A stretch of 64,000 nt of DNA from TMP-24 sp046348855 (GTDB lineage Bacteria; Pseudomonadota; Alphaproteobacteria; Rhodobacterales; Rhodobacteraceae), in contig JAXMDK010000015.1 of the NCBI GenBank assembly GCA_046348855.1, positions 1 through 64,000 on the forward strand, in the 5' to 3' direction. This document shows positions 1 through 8,427 of the stretch, piece after piece; position 1 is the stretch's first letter, and each line of letters opens with the position of its first letter. The translations under genes were made by a program, and so were the position numbers. The notes under the pieces are model-generated. The model saw only the letters and a program-made list of their open reading frames with translations. It ran no database searches and was not told the origin of the DNA.

Positions 1-804
1 ATCGGCTACGGGCTGAAGCACGAGCGGATGACCGATGCCGAACGCAAGGACCGGGTGCGCGAGATGCTGGACCTGGTGCAGCTGGCGCCGCTGGCGCAGC
101 GCAAGCCGCACCAGATTTCCGGCGGCCAGCGACAAAGGGTGGCGCTGGCCCGCGCGCTGGCCCGGCAGCCGAAGCTGTTGCTGCTCGATGAACCGCTGGC
201 TGCGCTCGACAAGAAGCTGCGCGAACATACCCAGTTCGAACTGATGAACATCCAGCACCAGACCGGCGTGACCTTCGTCGTCGTCACGCACGACCAGGAA
301 GAGGCGATGATCCTGTCCGACCGGATGGCGGTGATGGACAAGGGCCGGGTCAGGCAGGTCGGCTCGCCGACCGAAATCTACGAATACCCCGGCAGCCGCT
401 TCGTCGCCGGGTTCATCGGCTCGATCACCTTCTTCGACGCCCGCGTCCGGTCGGTGGACGGCGCGACCGCGGTTCTGGACGTGCCGGCGTTGCAGGTGCC
501 GGTGACGGCGCGGGCGGTGGCGGGCCTTGCGCCGGGGGTCGAGGTCACGCTGGCGGTGCGGCCCGAAAAGATCGCCATCAGCCGCACCCGCCCCGAAGGG
601 CCCAACGCCGTTGCCGGCGTGGTCCATGACCTGGGCTATTTCGGCAAGGATTCGATCTACAAGGTGGCGCTGGCGTCGGGGGAGATGGTCTCGGTCAACT
701 CGGTCAATTCCCGGCGCATCGGCGAAAGCGACCGGGTCGCCGCCTGGGAGGATGCCGTCTGGCTGTCCTTCGACCCGGACGCGGCCATCCTGCTGACCTC
801 CTGA
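1..804 (+). CDS. ABC transporter ATP-binding protein, spermidine/putrescine (PotA) type, 5' partial
   Basis: The reading frame is open from base 1, so the N-terminus with the Walker A loop lies outside the window; 267 residues remain. Visible are the ABC signature SGGQRQRVALARAL, the Walker B segment LLLLDEPLAALD, and the switch histidine in VVVTHDQEEAM. The C-terminal ~130 residues (from FIGSITFFDARV) form a TOBE-type domain, with the VRPEKIAIS stretch typical of PotA/CysA-class importers. It energises the two permeases that follow (17-bp gap to the first). No substrate-binding protein is seen, so it presumably lies upstream. The substrate cannot be read from the ATPase; polyamine-type importers also carry other cationic or amine-containing compounds. 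Confidence 0.93.
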   Translation: MGYGLKHERMTDAERKDRVREMLDLVQLAPLAQRKPHQISGGQRQRVALARALARQPKLLLLDEPLAALDKKLREHTQFELMNIQHQTGVTFVVVTHDQEEAMILSDRMAVMDKGRVRQVGSPTEIYEYPGSRFVAGFIGSITFFDARVRSVDGATAVLDVPALQVPVTARAVAGLAPGVEVTLAVRPEKIAISRTRPEGPNAVAGVVHDLGYFGKDSIYKVALASGEMVSVNSVNSRRIGESDRVAAWEDAVWLSFDPDAAILLTS

Positions 805-821
805 CCGGAACGGGGCCTCCC

Positions 822-1778
822 ATGGACGACAAAACCGCAACCGACCGGCTGCCCGTTCTCGGCCGCGTCACCCAATGGTTCAACCGCCGCGGCTGGGCCG
901 ACATCACCATCTGCGTGCCGTTCGTGTGGATGACCGCCTTCTTCCTGGTGCCGTTCGTCATCGTGGTGGGGATGAGCTTCGCCCTGCGCACCTCGACCTC
1001 GCCGCCCTTTTCCTTCGGGTCGGAGGGCAGCTGGCTGAGTCTCAAGAACTACGCCCGGCTGTGGACCGACGATCTTTACTATCGGGCGCTGGCGACCTCG
1101 CTGGAGAATGCGGCGGTGGCGACCATCGTCTGCCTGCTGATCGGCTATCCGATGGCGCTGGCCCTGACCCGCGTGTCGCGGTCGGCGCGCAACATCCTCT
1201 TGATGCTGGTGGTGCTGCCGTTCTGGACCTCGTTCCTGCTCAGGGTCTACGCCTGGATCGGGCTGTTCGGCACCAACAGCTGGTTCAACCGCGGCCTGAC
1301 TGCGCTGTGGAACGCCGTGATGCCGGCCGACTGGGCGGTGCATTCGATCCAGATGATGAACACCAACTTCGCGGTGGTGCTGGTCATGGTCTATTCCTAC
1401 CTGCCGTTCATGGTGCTGCCGCTTTACGCCAACCTCGAAAAGCTGGACCTGACCCTGAACGAGGCGGCGATGGATCTGGGCTCGCGCCCCTGGCGGGTGT
1501 TTCTGGACGTGACCCTGCCTTTGTCGATGCCCGGCATCATCGCGGGGGGGCTTCTGGTCTTCATCCCAGTGTCGGGCGAACTGGTCATTCCCGGTCTGGT
1601 CGGCAACCCCTCGCAGCCGATGATCGGGCGGGTGATCTCGGACGAATTCGCCTCGGCGCACGACTGGCCGATGGCCTCGGCGGTGGCGGTGGCGCTGCTT
1701 GTCCTCCTGGTCGGGCCGATGATGCTTTACACCCACTTCGAGGCCCGGGCCCAGGAAAAGAAGGCGCAAGAGCCATGA
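822..1778 (+). CDS. ABC transporter permease, PotB-like
   Basis: 318-residue inner-membrane permease of the binding-protein-dependent (MetI-like) family. An N-terminal membrane segment around residues 35-57 is followed by a periplasmic loop and several hydrophobic helices. The EAA loop that docks on the ATPase is visible as EAAMDLGSRPWRVFLDVTLP, with the usual G spaced from the EAA. Length and layout fit PotB. The start ATG at 822 lies 17 bp after the ATPase stop; its last codons overlap the next gene by ATGA (4 bp), a sign of translational coupling. Substrate unknown; the downstream cupin, amidohydrolase and methyltransferase suggest an organic nitrogen or sulfonium compound (inference). Confidence 0.93.
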   Translation: MDDKTATDRLPVLGRVTQWFNRRGWADITICVPFVWMTAFFLVPFVIVVGMSFALRTSTSPPFSFGSEGSWLSLKNYARLWTDDLYYRALATSLENAAVATIVCLLIGYPMALALTRVSRSARNILLMLVVLPFWTSFLLRVYAWIGLFGTNSWFNRGLTALWNAVMPADWAVHSIQMMNTNFAVVLVMVYSYLPFMVLPLYANLEKLDLTLNEAAMDLGSRPWRVFLDVTLPLSMPGIIAGGLLVFIPVSGELVIPGLVGNPSQPMIGRVISDEFASAHDWPMASAVAVALLVLLVGPMMLYTHFEARAQEKKAQEP

Positions 1779-2614
1779 ACCGCCGCCCGACGCTGCTTCT
1801 GACGATCCTCTGCTTCGGCTTTGCTTTCCTCTATGTGCCGATCCTGTCGATGATCGTCTTTTCCTTCAACAGTTCGCGGCTGGCGACGGTCTGGGGCGGG
1901 TTTTCGACCAAGTGGTATGGCAAGCTGGCGGAAAACGACGCGATCCTGTCCGCGGCGACGCTGTCGCTTGAGATCGCGCTGATCAGCGCCACGCTGTCGA
2001 CGGTCCTGGGGACCATGGCCGGGATCGCGCTGGCCCGGTTCCGGCGGTTCCGGGGGCGGACCCTGTTTTCCGGCATGATCACCTCACCCCTCATCATGCC
2101 CGACGTGATCACCGGCATTTCGCTGCTGATCTTCTTCATCCTGCTGAAGGAATATACCGGCTGGCCGGCGCAGCGCGGCTTCGGCACGGTGACGCTGGCT
2201 CATGTCTCGATCTCGCTGACCTATGTGACCACCGTGATCCAGTCGCGCCTGTCGCAGGCCGACCTGTCGGTCGAGGAGGCGGCGATGGACCTTGGTTCGC
2301 GCCCTTGGCAGGTGATGAAGGACATCACCCTGCCGATCATCGCCCCGGCGATCCTGTCGGGCTGGCTTCTGGCCTTCACCATTTCGCTCGACGATGTGGT
2401 GGTGACAAGCTTTGCCACCGGGCCGGGCACCACCACCCTGCCGATCCTGGTCTGGTCCAAGGTCAAGCTGGGCGTCACGCCCGACATCAACGCGCTCGCG
2501 TCGATCATCGTCGCCGTGGTCGCGGTCTGCGTCGCCATCGCCGCGGTCATGGTGAACCGCGCCGAAAAGCGGCGCGACCGCGATGCCCGGCTGGCCTACC
2601 AGGCCAATGAGTAG
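1775..2614 (+). CDS. ABC transporter permease, PotC-like
   Basis: 279-residue second permease of the importer. The start ATG overlaps the stop of the PotB-like gene (ATGA). A first membrane helix (residues about 7-30, LLLTILCFGFAFLYVPILSM) is followed by the typical PotC segment IVFSFNSS. The EAA loop reads EEAAMDLGSRPWQVMKDITL, almost the same as in the partner, as expected for a heterodimeric permease. The C-terminus is charged and cytoplasmic. The next gene starts inside its last codons, so the operon continues without a gap. Confidence 0.93.
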   Translation: MNRRPTLLLTILCFGFAFLYVPILSMIVFSFNSSRLATVWGGFSTKWYGKLAENDAILSAATLSLEIALISATLSTVLGTMAGIALARFRRFRGRTLFSGMITSPLIMPDVITGISLLIFFILLKEYTGWPAQRGFGTVTLAHVSISLTYVTTVIQSRLSQADLSVEEAAMDLGSRPWQVMKDITLPIIAPAILSGWLLAFTISLDDVVVTSFATGPGTTTLPILVWSKVKLGVTPDINALASIIVAVVAVCVAIAAVMVNRAEKRRDRDARLAYQANE

Positions 2615-3491
2615 GCCGATGCCGACCCTGCCCGAGGACCGCGAGGTGCTGGAGGCGCTGGCGACGCCGCTGGGTCAGGCCGGATCGGGGCGGGTGCGCT
2701 ATGCGGCGGCGATGCACTTCAACCGGCTAGGCCGCCTGTCCGACGCCGCGCTGGAGGTCTACCGCATCTGTTCGGTCCGCGACCGCGACGACCCCGCGGC
2801 GATGCTGGCCGAACGGCGGATCGGGGCTGCCCCGGTGCTGCAGGCCGCCGCCCTTGCCGCGCTGGTGGCCGAGGCCGGGCGCTATCTGGATGGGCTGGAG
2901 GGGCCGGGTCTTGCCGAATGCCGGCAGGGGCTGGCCCGCTGGCGGAATGGCGCGGTGTCGCCGGTTGCGGGCGCGCCAAATCCGGTGACCGCCGAATGGC
3001 TGGCCCCGGCGCTGGCCGCACTGCGCGTCAGCCGCCCGGCGCTGGCCGCGGCCATCGGCGCGGCGTCCCCGCACCTGGCCTGGCGCAGCTACGACGGCTA
3101 TCCGCCCGACGAGATCGGTGCGGCCTTCGCCCGAGGCCATGCTTACGCGCCGCTGATTGGCGAGGGTGCGCCGATCGCCGCAGACGACTGGGAGCTTGGC
3201 CTGTTTCTGGTGGCCCCGCATGTCCTTTACCGCGACCATTGCCACGCCGCGCCCGAACTCTACGCGCCGCTGACCGGCCCTCACGGCTGGCGCTTCCGGC
3301 CGGACCAGCCGCTGACGATTCTGCCGGCCCACCAGCCGGTGTGGAACCCGCCCGACCGCCCGCACCTGACCAAGGTCGGCCCGGTGCCGTTCCTCTGCTT
3401 CTATATCTGGACGCGCGAGGTGAACGCCCTGGCCCGCGTCCTGCCCGCCCGCGACTGGCCGGCGCTGGAAGCCCTGCGGCTGGGGCAGTGA
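2607..3491 (+). CDS. Cupin protein of the DMSP-lyase-like (DddQ/DddL) family
   Basis: 294 residues from the ATG at 2607, which overlaps the permease stop by 8 bp (a second ATG at 2619 is possible). The C-terminal third is a cupin. Motif 1 is H211-C-H213-x3-E217-x-Y219 in YRDHCHAAPELYAPLTG; motif 2 is His253 in PPDRPHLTKVG, followed by PFLCFYIWT. This pattern, with an alpha-helical N-terminal part, matches the dimethylsulfoniopropionate lyase-like cupins, which use a bound metal to cleave DMSP to DMS and acrylate. Many members of the wider family have no proven DMSP activity. No acrylate-handling genes (AcuN/AcuK, PrpE) are visible nearby, so the substrate is open. Its place between the importer and an amidohydrolase argues that it acts on the imported compound. 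Confidence 0.75.
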   Translation: MSRPMPTLPEDREVLEALATPLGQAGSGRVRYAAAMHFNRLGRLSDAALEVYRICSVRDRDDPAAMLAERRIGAAPVLQAAALAALVAEAGRYLDGLEGPGLAECRQGLARWRNGAVSPVAGAPNPVTAEWLAPALAALRVSRPALAAAIGAASPHLAWRSYDGYPPDEIGAAFARGHAYAPLIGEGAPIAADDWELGLFLVAPHVLYRDHCHAAPELYAPLTGPHGWRFRPDQPLTILPAHQPVWNPPDRPHLTKVGPVPFLCFYIWTREVNALARVLPARDWPALEALRLGQ

Positions 3492-3492
3492 G

Positions 3493-5124
3493 ATGACCGC
3501 CGACCTGATCGTCTTGAACGCCTGCATCCACACGATGGACCCCGCCCGCCCGCGCGCCACGGCGCTGGCCGTGGCCGGGGGCCGGATTGTCGCGCTTGGG
3601 TCCGACGCCGACATGGCGGCGCTGGCCGGGCCGGGTGCCCGCCGCATCGACGCCGGCGGGCGCGCGGTCCTGCCGGGGTTCCAGGACGCCCATGTCCACA
3701 TCATGGACGGCGGGCTCGACCTGATCCGCACCGCCCAGCTTTACGACGCCGCCACCACCGACGACATCGCCCGGATCATGGCCGCCCACAATACCGCCTT
3801 CACGGGTGCACTGGTGGCCGGGGCCGGCTGGCAGCCGGGGTTCTTCGGCGACCACAACCTGAACCGCGAACTGCTGGACCGGGTGGTGCCCGACCGGCCT
3901 TGCATCATCTATGACGCCAATTTCCACAATGCCTGCCTGAACTCGGCCGCCTGCCGGATGGCCGGGATCGGCAAGGACACGCCCGATCCGCCGAACGGCC
4001 ATATCGTGCGCGGCGCAGACGGCGAGCCGACCGGCATGCTGCATGAAGAGGCGATCGTCTGGGCGCTGACCTTCCTGCCCGCGACCAGCGACGCCGACTG
4101 GATCGCCGGCGGCAGGGCCGGGCAGGCACATGCCCACCGCCACGGCATCACCGGCATCATCGACCCGGTGATCGCCGATCACCACCGCCGCGCCTATGCC
4201 GCGCTGGCCGCCGAAGGGGCGCTGACCATGCGTGTGGCCGGGGCGGCCATCGTGCGAGCCACCGACCGGGTCGAGGATGCGCTCGCCCGCGTCACCGACT
4301 GGCGGGCGGCGCATGCGACCGGACCATTCCGCATCAACGCCGCCAAGTTCTTCCTCGACGGCGGGCTGGAAAACCGCACGGCTGCGATGGTCGAACCCTA
4401 TGCCGACGCGGCCGGCGGCAACGGCCAGCTGATGTATGACCCCGCCCAGATCCGCGCCTTCTTCACCGCCTTCGATGCCGCGCGCTTCCAGATCCATGTC
4501 CATTGCATCGGTGATCTGGCGGTGCGGGCGGCGCTGGACGGGTTTCAGGCGGCGCGCGCCGCCAATGGCGACTGGCCTTCGCTGCATCAGATCGCCCATG
4601 TGCAGGTCACCCACCCGGCCGACCGTCCGCGCTTTGCCGCACTGGGCGTGATGGCCAACATGCAGCCGCTGTGGGCGGCTTGGGACCCGGTGATCCCCGA
4701 CCATACGATGGCGCTGGTCGGCCCGGCGCGGCAGGCGCATGTCTATGCTTTCCGCAGCCTGATCGACGCCGGCGCCCCGTGGTGCATCAGTTCCGATTTC
4801 CCGGTCACCACCCTGAACCCGTTCGAGATCATCGAAACCGCCGTCACCCGCCAAACCCCGAACGGGCGCGCACGGGGCGAACCCTTCGGGCAGGCCGAGC
4901 GCATCGGCGCGGCCGAGGCGGTCCTCGGCTATACCCGCAACGCCGCCGCCGCCTGCTGGCGGGGCGATACGACCGGGGTGCTCGCGCCGGGGCGGATGGC
5001 CGACCTTATCATCCTCGACCGCGACATCCTGGCCTGCGAACCGCAGGCGATCGGCGGGACGACGGTTCTTCTGACCCTGGTCGGCGGGCAGGAGGTTCAC
5101 CGCGCCGCCCATTTCGACGGATAG
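3493..5124 (+). CDS. Amidohydrolase family protein (YtcJ-like)
   Basis: 543-residue metal-dependent hydrolase of the amidohydrolase-3/YtcJ type. The N-terminal beta domain begins TADLIVLNACIHTMDPARP. The first metal-binding motif is QDAHVHIMDGG (residues ~71-81). Later metal-site candidates are HVHCIGDLAVRAAL, QIAHVQVTHP and the SSDFPVTTLNPFE segment with the terminal aspartate. The C-terminal beta sandwich ends with GRMADLIILDRDI. Starts 1 bp after the cupin stop, so it is co-transcribed with the importer. Family members hydrolyse amides, formamides or cyclic imides; the actual substrate cannot be told from sequence. Confidence 0.9.
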   Translation: MTADLIVLNACIHTMDPARPRATALAVAGGRIVALGSDADMAALAGPGARRIDAGGRAVLPGFQDAHVHIMDGGLDLIRTAQLYDAATTDDIARIMAAHNTAFTGALVAGAGWQPGFFGDHNLNRELLDRVVPDRPCIIYDANFHNACLNSAACRMAGIGKDTPDPPNGHIVRGADGEPTGMLHEEAIVWALTFLPATSDADWIAGGRAGQAHAHRHGITGIIDPVIADHHRRAYAALAAEGALTMRVAGAAIVRATDRVEDALARVTDWRAAHATGPFRINAAKFFLDGGLENRTAAMVEPYADAAGGNGQLMYDPAQIRAFFTAFDAARFQIHVHCIGDLAVRAALDGFQAARAANGDWPSLHQIAHVQVTHPADRPRFAALGVMANMQPLWAAWDPVIPDHTMALVGPARQAHVYAFRSLIDAGAPWCISSDFPVTTLNPFEIIETAVTRQTPNGRARGEPFGQAERIGAAEAVLGYTRNAAAACWRGDTTGVLAPGRMADLIILDRDILACEPQAIGGTTVLLTLVGGQEVHRAAHFDG

Positions 5125-5133
5125 GAGGCAGCC

Positions 5134-5916
5134 ATGAGCCACGAGGGCGAGCTTTACGATGGCCGGATGATCGGCATGCTGGAAGCCGTGTGGGGCGAAG
5201 GGTTCCTGTCGCCCGGCGGGCCCGAGGAGGTGGCGCGGGTGCTGGCAGGCGCCGACCTGTCCGGGCTGAGCGTGCTCGACATCGGCTGCGGCGCCGGCGG
5301 CATCGACCTGGCGCTGTGCCGCGATCACGGCGCGGCCTATGTCTGCGGCATCGATGTCGAGGATACGGTCCTGGCCCGCGCCCGCGCGCTGGTCGCCGCC
5401 GCCGGGTTGATCGGCCGCATCGGCTGCCTGAAGGTCGCCCCCGGCCCGCTACCCTTTCCGCCCGCCACGTTCGACGTGGTCTTTTCCAAGGATTCGATCG
5501 TCCATATCCCCGACAAGCACGCGCTGATGGCCGAGGTCTTCCGGGTGCTGAAGCCCGGCGGGCGATTCCTGGCCTCGGACTGGCTGATCGGCCACGACGG
5601 CCCGCCCAGCCCCGAGATGGCCGCCTATATCGCCGCCGAGGGGCTGGATTTCGGCATGGCCTCACCGGCGCGCTATCGCGATGCGCTGGAGCGGGCGGGC
5701 TTTGCCGGAATCGAGATCGACAGCCGCAACGGCTGGTATCGGCAGGCGGCGCGGGCCGAGCTGGCCCGGCTGCAGGGCCCGGTCGGCGCGGCAGCAGCGC
5801 AGCGCGTCGGGCAGGACTTCGTCGACCAGAACATCGCGATCTGGACGCGGATGATCGCGGTTCTTGACACCGGCGAACATTGCCCGACCCACATTCGCGC
5901 CGGCAAGCCGGGCTAA
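5134..5916 (+). CDS. Class I SAM-dependent methyltransferase, amine-methyltransferase-like
   Basis: 260 residues. The SAM-binding glycine motif is VLDIGCGAGGIDLAL (residues ~48-62); the acidic residue after beta 2 is in GIDVEDTVLA. The FDVVFSKDSIVHIPDK segment and the LKPGGRFLASDWLIGH motif resemble phosphoethanolamine and glycine/sarcosine methyltransferases. It starts 9 bp after the amidohydrolase with AGGAGG-like bases just upstream and is the last gene of the operon. A methyltransferase in an import/catabolic operon could methylate, or accept methyl groups from, the imported amine; this is inference. Confidence 0.85.
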   Translation: MSHEGELYDGRMIGMLEAVWGEGFLSPGGPEEVARVLAGADLSGLSVLDIGCGAGGIDLALCRDHGAAYVCGIDVEDTVLARARALVAAAGLIGRIGCLKVAPGPLPFPPATFDVVFSKDSIVHIPDKHALMAEVFRVLKPGGRFLASDWLIGHDGPPSPEMAAYIAAEGLDFGMASPARYRDALERAGFAGIEIDSRNGWYRQAARAELARLQGPVGAAAAQRVGQDFVDQNIAIWTRMIAVLDTGEHCPTHIRAGKPG

Positions 5917-6289
5917 GGGGCGCCCGGTTGCGGGTGAGATCAGGTGCGGGCAGCTGGTTGAATGCTACCGACCGGGGCACACTTGGCCAGAGCATTCGCG
6001 GCCAGATTGCGCCTGACCTGAAGCGCTTTGCCGTCGCTGTGAATCTGTCGTCGCTTTGCTGCCCCGTCCCGGCCTCGGGCCGGGGCCTCGCTCCAGAGAG
6101 AAACCAATCTGGACCCCGGCTTTCGCCGGGGCGAGCGCCAATGCCGGATGCCTTCGATAAGACGCAAACCCCCTAGATGCGACCGGCCAGAGCACCGCGA
6201 CCTAGATGCACCCGCTTCGAGCGCGACGGGTCGACGCGGCCGGGGCGCTATCGGCGCCCGCCGTCGCCGTGCCCGTTCACCGGCGCTCG
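5917..6289. other. Intergenic region between convergent operons, no gene seen
   Basis: 373 bp between the methyltransferase and flgI. No convincing reading frame. It holds two GC-rich palindromes (one around 6065-6085, one at 6114-6131) of a kind repeated in intergenic DNA of many alphaproteobacteria. They may serve as terminators for the two converging operons, but neither has a clear T tract. Confidence 0.6.
6114..6131. repeat. REP-like palindrome
   Basis: CCCCGGC-TTTC-GCCGGGG, a perfect 7-bp stem with a 4-base loop, preceded by TCTGGA. This CCGGCTTTCGCCGG core is a common dispersed palindrome in alphaproteobacterial intergenic DNA (general knowledge, not searched here). Confidence 0.5.
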
Positions 6290-7411
6290 CTACTGCACCA
6301 CGAATTCCGCATGCAGCGCCCCGGCGGCATTGATGCTTTTCAGGATGTCGATCATGTCGCGCGGCGAAACGCCGAGCGCGTTCAGCCCGGCCACGACCTC
6401 GGACAGCGAGGTGCCGTCGGGCACTTCGGCCATGCCGATGCCCGGCTCTTCCTGGACCGCGGCGCTGGTGCGCGGCACCACCACCGTCTGCCCCCGCGAA
6501 AAAGGGCTGGGCTCGACTGCTTGCGGGGTTTCCTCGACCTTCAGCGTCAGGTTTCCCTGGCTGACCGCGACCCGGCTGATGCGCACGTCCTGGCCCATGA
6601 CAATGGTTCCTGATCGCTGGTCGACTACCACCCGCGCTCGCTGTTCGGGCTCGATGGTGATATTCTCGACCCGGCCCAGCACATGGGCGGGCGATCTCAT
6701 GCCGGTGGCGGCGATGTTCAGCGCCACCGTGCCGGCGTCGGTCATCACCGCGACAGTGCGGCCGAAATCGCGGTTGATCGCCGTCTCGATCCGTTCGGCG
6801 GTGGTGAAGTCGGGGCTGCGCAGCGCCAGCCGCACTGTCTGCAACTGGGTGAAGTCGAAGGCGATCTCGCGTTCGACCCGCGCGCCCGAGGGGATGACGC
6901 CGGCGGTCGGCACGCCCTGCACCACCTTGGCCGCCGCCCCTTCGGCCGAGGCGCCGCCGGCGATGATCTCGCCCTGTGCCACCGCGTAGATCTGTCCGTC
7001 AGCGGCATTCAGCGGCGTCATCACCAGAGTGCCGCCCAACAGGCTTTTCGCATCGCCGATCGCCGAAGCCGTGACGTCGATCTGGCTGCCGGCGCGGGCG
7101 AAGGACGGCAGGGTCGCGGTCACGAACACGGCCGCCACGTTCTTTGGCCGGAAGGATTCGCCCGTGACGTTGACCCCCAGCCGCTCCAGGAGGTTCGACA
7201 TGATCTCTTCGGTAAAGGGGGCGTTGCGCAGCCCGTCGCCGGTGCCGTTCAGCCCCACCACCAGCCCATAGCCGACCAGATCGTTGCCGCGCACCCCGTC
7301 GAACTCGACCAGGTCCTTCAGCCGGACCGGCGCCGCCTGGCCGGCCAGCGCCGCCAGGCCGGCGATGGCAAGGACGCCAAGAAAGGCGATGATCCGCAGG
7401 AGGGGCTTCAT
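6290..7411 (-). CDS. flgI: Flagellar P-ring protein FlgI
   Basis: 373 residues, close to the usual length. A signal peptide of about 26 residues ends near ALAGQAA, as expected for periplasmic export. The mature start PVRLKDLVEFDGVRGNDLVG and the GYGLVVGLNGTGD motif are diagnostic. The C-terminus LSEVVAGLNALGVSPRDMI is also typical. It forms the ring around the rod in the peptidoglycan layer. The start ATG overlaps the flgL stop by 4 bp, and it is the last gene of the motB-flgE-flgK-flgL-flgI block. Confidence 0.97.
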   Translation of the reverse strand: MKPLLRIIAFLGVLAIAGLAALAGQAAPVRLKDLVEFDGVRGNDLVGYGLVVGLNGTGDGLRNAPFTEEIMSNLLERLGVNVTGESFRPKNVAAVFVTATLPSFARAGSQIDVTASAIGDAKSLLGGTLVMTPLNAADGQIYAVAQGEIIAGGASAEGAAAKVVQGVPTAGVIPSGARVEREIAFDFTQLQTVRLALRSPDFTTAERIETAINRDFGRTVAVMTDAGTVALNIAATGMRSPAHVLGRVENITIEPEQRARVVVDQRSGTIVMGQDVRISRVAVSQGNLTLKVEETPQAVEPSPFSRGQTVVVPRTSAAVQEEPGIGMAEVPDGTSLSEVVAGLNALGVSPRDMIDILKSINAAGALHAEFVVQ

Positions 7412-8424
7412 CTGAGAAAATCCGCGAGGCTAAGGCGCGACAGCCGCGCGGTCAGGGTGTAGAGCGTTTCCAGCTGGGTCTGCGCCGCCTCCAGCGCGGT
7501 GCCGGTCTCGTAGGGGTCGGCGGCGGTGATGGTGCCGCGGGCGAGCTGCAGCGCGGTCGTTTCGGCGCCGTTGCGGGTTTCGACCTCGGCGATGTGGCCC
7601 TCGATGCTGCCGAGGTTGCCGCGCAGGTCGGCAAGATCGCTGTTGCTGGACATGAGCTTCTGCCCGGCGGCCTGCAATAACCCGGACTGGGCCGCCGCAT
7701 CGCCGGGCAGCGCCCCTTCGGCGACGATGGCGGCCAGCGCCAGGCCCTTGAGCGTGTCCTTCAGCGTTGGGTCGTCGGCGGTCAGCGTGACCGACGCCTC
7801 CTCGCCCTCGCCGATGCGGAAGGGCGAAAGCGGGTTGGTCGAGCCGCCGTAGACCGTGTCGCGGAAGCCGCCACCGCCCGCCGGCGCCGCGAACCAGGCG
7901 TCGACCGCCGACACCGCGCCCGACACCGTGGTCTGCCCGCCGATCGCCGTCATCAGTCCGTCAAGGATATCCTGCGCGCCGGTCAGGGGCGCCTTTTCGG
8001 TGGCCGCGCCCGACAGCGCATAGCGGTCGCCCGCCCGCACGTTCAGCGCCGACACCGCCGAAAACAGCCGCTGGCGCGCGTCGAAGGCGGCGGCGCGGAC
8101 CTGGGTCGGGTTGCCGGCGGTTCCGGCCTGCGCCAGCGTCGGCGCGGCGTCGGCGGCCAGAGACTGGGTGGTTTCCAGCGCCTGTTGCAGGGTCGAGGCG
8201 AACAGCCCCGCCTCGGCGGTGGCGGTCTTGTAGGCGCCAAGTCCGGCAAGGCTGTGGTCGATCCCCGCCAGCGCGCGGAAGTCCCCCGCCGTCGCCTGGG
8301 CGAGGTCGGCCTTCTGCCCAGAGGTCATTTCCTGGGTCAGGCGCGTCACCGTGGCCTTGAGGCCGGCATTCTGGCGGCTCAGGACATAGGCCTGCGACAT
8401 GTCGCCGGTGGTTACCGAGGTCAT
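7408..8424 (-). CDS. flgL: Flagellar hook-associated protein FlgL (HAP3)
   Basis: 338 residues. The flagellin-like N-terminal helix (SQAYVLSRQNAGLKATVTRL) and C-terminal helix (ETLYTLTARLSRLSLADFL) are present, with a variable middle, as in FlgL proteins that join hook and filament. Sits 3 bp after the flgK stop and overlaps flgI by 4 bp. No membrane segment or signal peptide, in keeping with export by the flagellar type III apparatus. The low sequence conservation is normal for the family. Confidence 0.92.
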   Translation of the reverse strand: MTSVTTGDMSQAYVLSRQNAGLKATVTRLTQEMTSGQKADLAQATAGDFRALAGIDHSLAGLGAYKTATAEAGLFASTLQQALETTQSLAADAAPTLAQAGTAGNPTQVRAAAFDARQRLFSAVSALNVRAGDRYALSGAATEKAPLTGAQDILDGLMTAIGGQTTVSGAVSAVDAWFAAPAGGGGFRDTVYGGSTNPLSPFRIGEGEEASVTLTADDPTLKDTLKGLALAAIVAEGALPGDAAAQSGLLQAAGQKLMSSNSDLADLRGNLGSIEGHIAEVETRNGAETTALQLARGTITAADPYETGTALEAAQTQLETLYTLTARLSRLSLADFLR

Positions 8425-8427
8425 GGG

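Noticed and set aside
657..1769. Long open frames opposite the permease genes (and similar antisense frames at 3028-5328, 8185-9921, 23183-25501, 27211-29124, 32597-34357)
   Set aside because: They mirror conserved genes on the other strand, have Arg/Gly/His/Gln-rich, low-complexity translations and no family features; this is the usual effect of high GC.
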